This document shows positions 62,438 to 64,000 of a stretch of DNA of 64,000 nt, one piece after another (positions within the stretch are counted from its first letter, which is position 1; each line of letters opens with the position of its first letter). This DNA is from Rhizobium indicum (GTDB lineage: Bacteria; Pseudomonadota; Alphaproteobacteria; Rhizobiales; Rhizobiaceae), in contig NZ_CP054022.1 in assembly GCF_005862305.2 (NCBI RefSeq), positions 62,001 to 126,000 of the forward strand, written 5' to 3'. The notes under the pieces were generated by a model that had not been told where the DNA came from, ran no database searches, and saw only the letters and a list, made by a program, of their open reading frames with translations. The translations under genes and the position numbers were made by a program.

Positions 62438-64000
62438 ATGGCGCGTGTTTTTTTGAATGTTTCTAATAATGTATCGCGAATTTATAGAGATAGCCTGTTT
62501 CTCACGACAGCGATCGTCCTGATCGGAAGTGCAGCATCGCCGGCTTCAGCCCAGAGCGTATCCGGAGATGCTGGCGCCACAACGCTGGAACCGATCGTCA
62601 TTCAAGGCGCATCCTCTGATAGCAAGACCGACCGGACGTCCGTTGCCGCCAAGAACAGTTCGGCTGCGACCAAGATCAACACGCCGCTCGTCGAGACGCC
62701 GCGTTCGGTCTCGGTGACCACCGAGAAGGAAATCGAGCAGCGTGGCGCCCAGAGCATCATCGAGGCCGTGCGCTATTCGGCCGGCGTGACGACCGGGCCG
62801 AACGGCTTCGATCCGCGCTTCGACCAGATCTACATTCGCGGCTACAACGCCACGACGGTCGGTGACTATCGTGACGGCTTGCGCCAGCCCTACATCAACT
62901 ACGGCACGTTCCGCACCGATCCCTATCAACTGCAGCGCATCGAGGTGATCAAGGGGCCGGTATCCGTTCTCTACGGCTCGGGATCGCCGGGCGGCCTCGT
63001 CAACAAGATATCGAAGCTTCCGACCGAAGAGCCGATCCGTGAAGTGGGTGTTTCCTACAGCACCAAGGATCGGGCTCAAGCGATGTTCGATTTCGGTGGG
63101 CCGATCAGCGAAGATAACGACGATTTCCTCTATCGCATCGTCGGCCTTGCCCGCCGCGGCGACACCAATTTCGATATTGCCGACGACCGCTACTTCCTGG
63201 CGCCGTCCTTCACCTGGAAACCGGACGAGGGCACCTCCTTCACGGTGTACGGCCTAGCGCAGGCCGACGAGACCGACTCGAATGTCGGCGCGATCACGAC
63301 CTCGGACGGGAGGATCCTCGACATCAGGGCGAGCGATCCCGACTATGACTACCAGAAGGTCAAGCAGCAGCAGGTCGGCTATCAGTTCGAGCATGAATTC
63401 GACAATGGCCTGACATTCCGGCAGAACCTGCGTTATTCGCAGCTCGATCTCAAGGCTCGCTACCTCGGCGTCTTGAGCTGGACGGACACTGTTGCGCATC
63501 GGTACCCGAATTCGATCCGCGACGAGATGAACGTCTTCCAGGTCGACAACCAGCTCGAGGCGAAGTTCGATACCGGCCCGCTTGCCCACACGATGCTGTT
63601 TGGGCTCGACTACACCAATCTCCAGTCGAGTTTTGGCTATGGCCTCGGAGCCGCCGATCCGGCATTCGACTTCGATATCGCCAATCCGACCTATGGAGTC
63701 TCGGGCGCTACCCCGGACTATAATTTCTTGGCTTCCGATGCCGATATGCGGCAGGTCGGCATCTACGCCATGGACCAGATCGAGGTCGGAAACTGGCGTT
63801 TCAACCTCGGCGGCCGGCAGACCTGGGTGAACCAGACGCGAGATGCGACTTTGCCCTCGGTCAGCTCGGAGGAGGTCGACAAGAATGCCTTCTCCGTACA
63901 GGCAGGCGCGCTTTATCTCTTCGACAACGGCATCGCGCCGTTCGTTTCCTACGCCACCTCCTTTGATCCGGTCACCAACCGGTCGAGAACCAACACAATT
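62438..64000 (+). CDS. TonB-dependent siderophore receptor (cut by the window edge)
   Basis: 521 codons are present and the frame runs off the right edge. A signal peptide ends at SAASPASA-QS. The plug domain follows: TonB-box-like LEPIVIQGA, NTPLVETPRSVSVTTEKEIE, IIEAVRYSAGV, IYIRGYNAT, and LQRIEVIKGPVSVLYGSGSP with GGLVNKISK, all typical of FhuA/FpvA-type receptors. The beta-barrel begins at about residue 200. It imports ferric siderophores across the outer membrane using TonB energy. No siderophore synthesis gene lies in the window, so it may serve foreign siderophores. An iron box is upstream. Confidence 0.94.
   Translation, partial: MARVFLNVSNNVSRIYRDSLFLTTAIVLIGSAASPASAQSVSGDAGATTLEPIVIQGASSDSKTDRTSVAAKNSSAATKINTPLVETPRSVSVTTEKEIEQRGAQSIIEAVRYSAGVTTGPNGFDPRFDQIYIRGYNATTVGDYRDGLRQPYINYGTFRTDPYQLQRIEVIKGPVSVLYGSGSPGGLVNKISKLPTEEPIREVGVSYSTKDRAQAMFDFGGPISEDNDDFLYRIVGLARRGDTNFDIADDRYFLAPSFTWKPDEGTSFTVYGLAQADETDSNVGAITTSDGRILDIRASDPDYDYQKVKQQQVGYQFEHEFDNGLTFRQNLRYSQLDLKARYLGVLSWTDTVAHRYPNSIRDEMNVFQVDNQLEAKFDTGPLAHTMLFGLDYTNLQSSFGYGLGAADPAFDFDIANPTYGVSGATPDYNFLASDADMRQVGIYAMDQIEVGNWRFNLGGRQTWVNQTRDATLPSVSSEEVDKNAFSVQAGALYLFDNGIAPFVSYATSFDPVTNRSRTNTI

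Overview
The window reads as accessory-replicon DNA from a fast-growing rhizobium, most likely of the Rhizobium etli / R. leguminosarum group. Codon use is GC-rich alphaproteobacterial, and the block katG - oxyR - panB - panC (9.0-14.0 kb) is a gene set known from the literature to sit on the p42f-type plasmid of R. etli CFN42 and relatives. The density of ABC importers, each with its own regulator, also fits a large catabolic plasmid. No repABC, tRNA, rRNA, CRISPR array or intact insertion sequence was seen, so the plasmid assignment rests on gene content only.

Layout. 0-3 kb: a truncated acyl-CoA synthetase, a hotdog thioesterase, an MDR reductase, an HxlR regulator and a secreted SnoaL-like protein. 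3.1-7.4 kb: a four-gene signalling operon with two sensor kinases and two response regulators. 7.6-8.9 kb: two small exported proteins. 9.0-14.0 kb: katG with a clear terminator, divergent oxyR, then panC-panB. 14.3 kb: a ProQ/FinO-domain protein. 15.0-21.4 kb: a sugar ABC importer operon (solute-binding protein, two permeases, ROK regulator, sugar-phosphate isomerase-like protein, ATPase), with a divergent Gfo/Idh/MocA dehydrogenase and a second ROK regulator. 24.5-33.2 kb: a visibly less GC-rich fructan cassette with a second ABC importer, a GH91 enzyme, a GH32 enzyme and a divergent LacI regulator. 33.4-39.8 kb: GH38 alpha-mannosidase, TetR regulator and GH3 beta-glucosidase. 39.9-43.2 kb: OmpA-like lipoprotein, L,D-transpeptidase, a decayed hydrolase/AI-2E pair and a CBS protein. 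43.2-52.3 kb: a peptide-type ABC importer with gamma-glutamyltransferase and an esterase-like hydrolase, controlled by a divergent IclR regulator. 52.4-60.6 kb: a second peptide-type ABC importer with two DapA-family lyases under a GntR/FCD regulator. 60.7-62.0 kb: a membrane GGDEF protein. 62.4 kb to the end: a truncated TonB-dependent siderophore receptor behind an iron-responsive box.

Most notable. (1) The GH91 and GH32 enzymes both lack signal peptides and are co-oriented with an ABC importer, which suggests uptake of difructose anhydrides or short fructans followed by cytoplasmic breakdown. (2) The LacI/ABC intergenic region carries three near-palindromic 14-bp operators spaced exactly 22 bp apart. 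(3) A 31-bp promoter/operator element matching at 28 of 31 positions lies upstream of both the first sugar ABC operon and the alpha-mannosidase gene 12 kb away, implying one regulon for import and cleavage of mannosides. (4) All four solute-binding-protein genes are followed at once by an intercistronic hairpin or REP-like palindrome. (5) Two divergent genes at about 42.2 kb have both lost their 5' ends at a single breakpoint.

Start codons were chosen by ribosome-binding-site position and family alignment from memory. Family names rest on recognised motifs, and substrate assignments for the transporters are inference.
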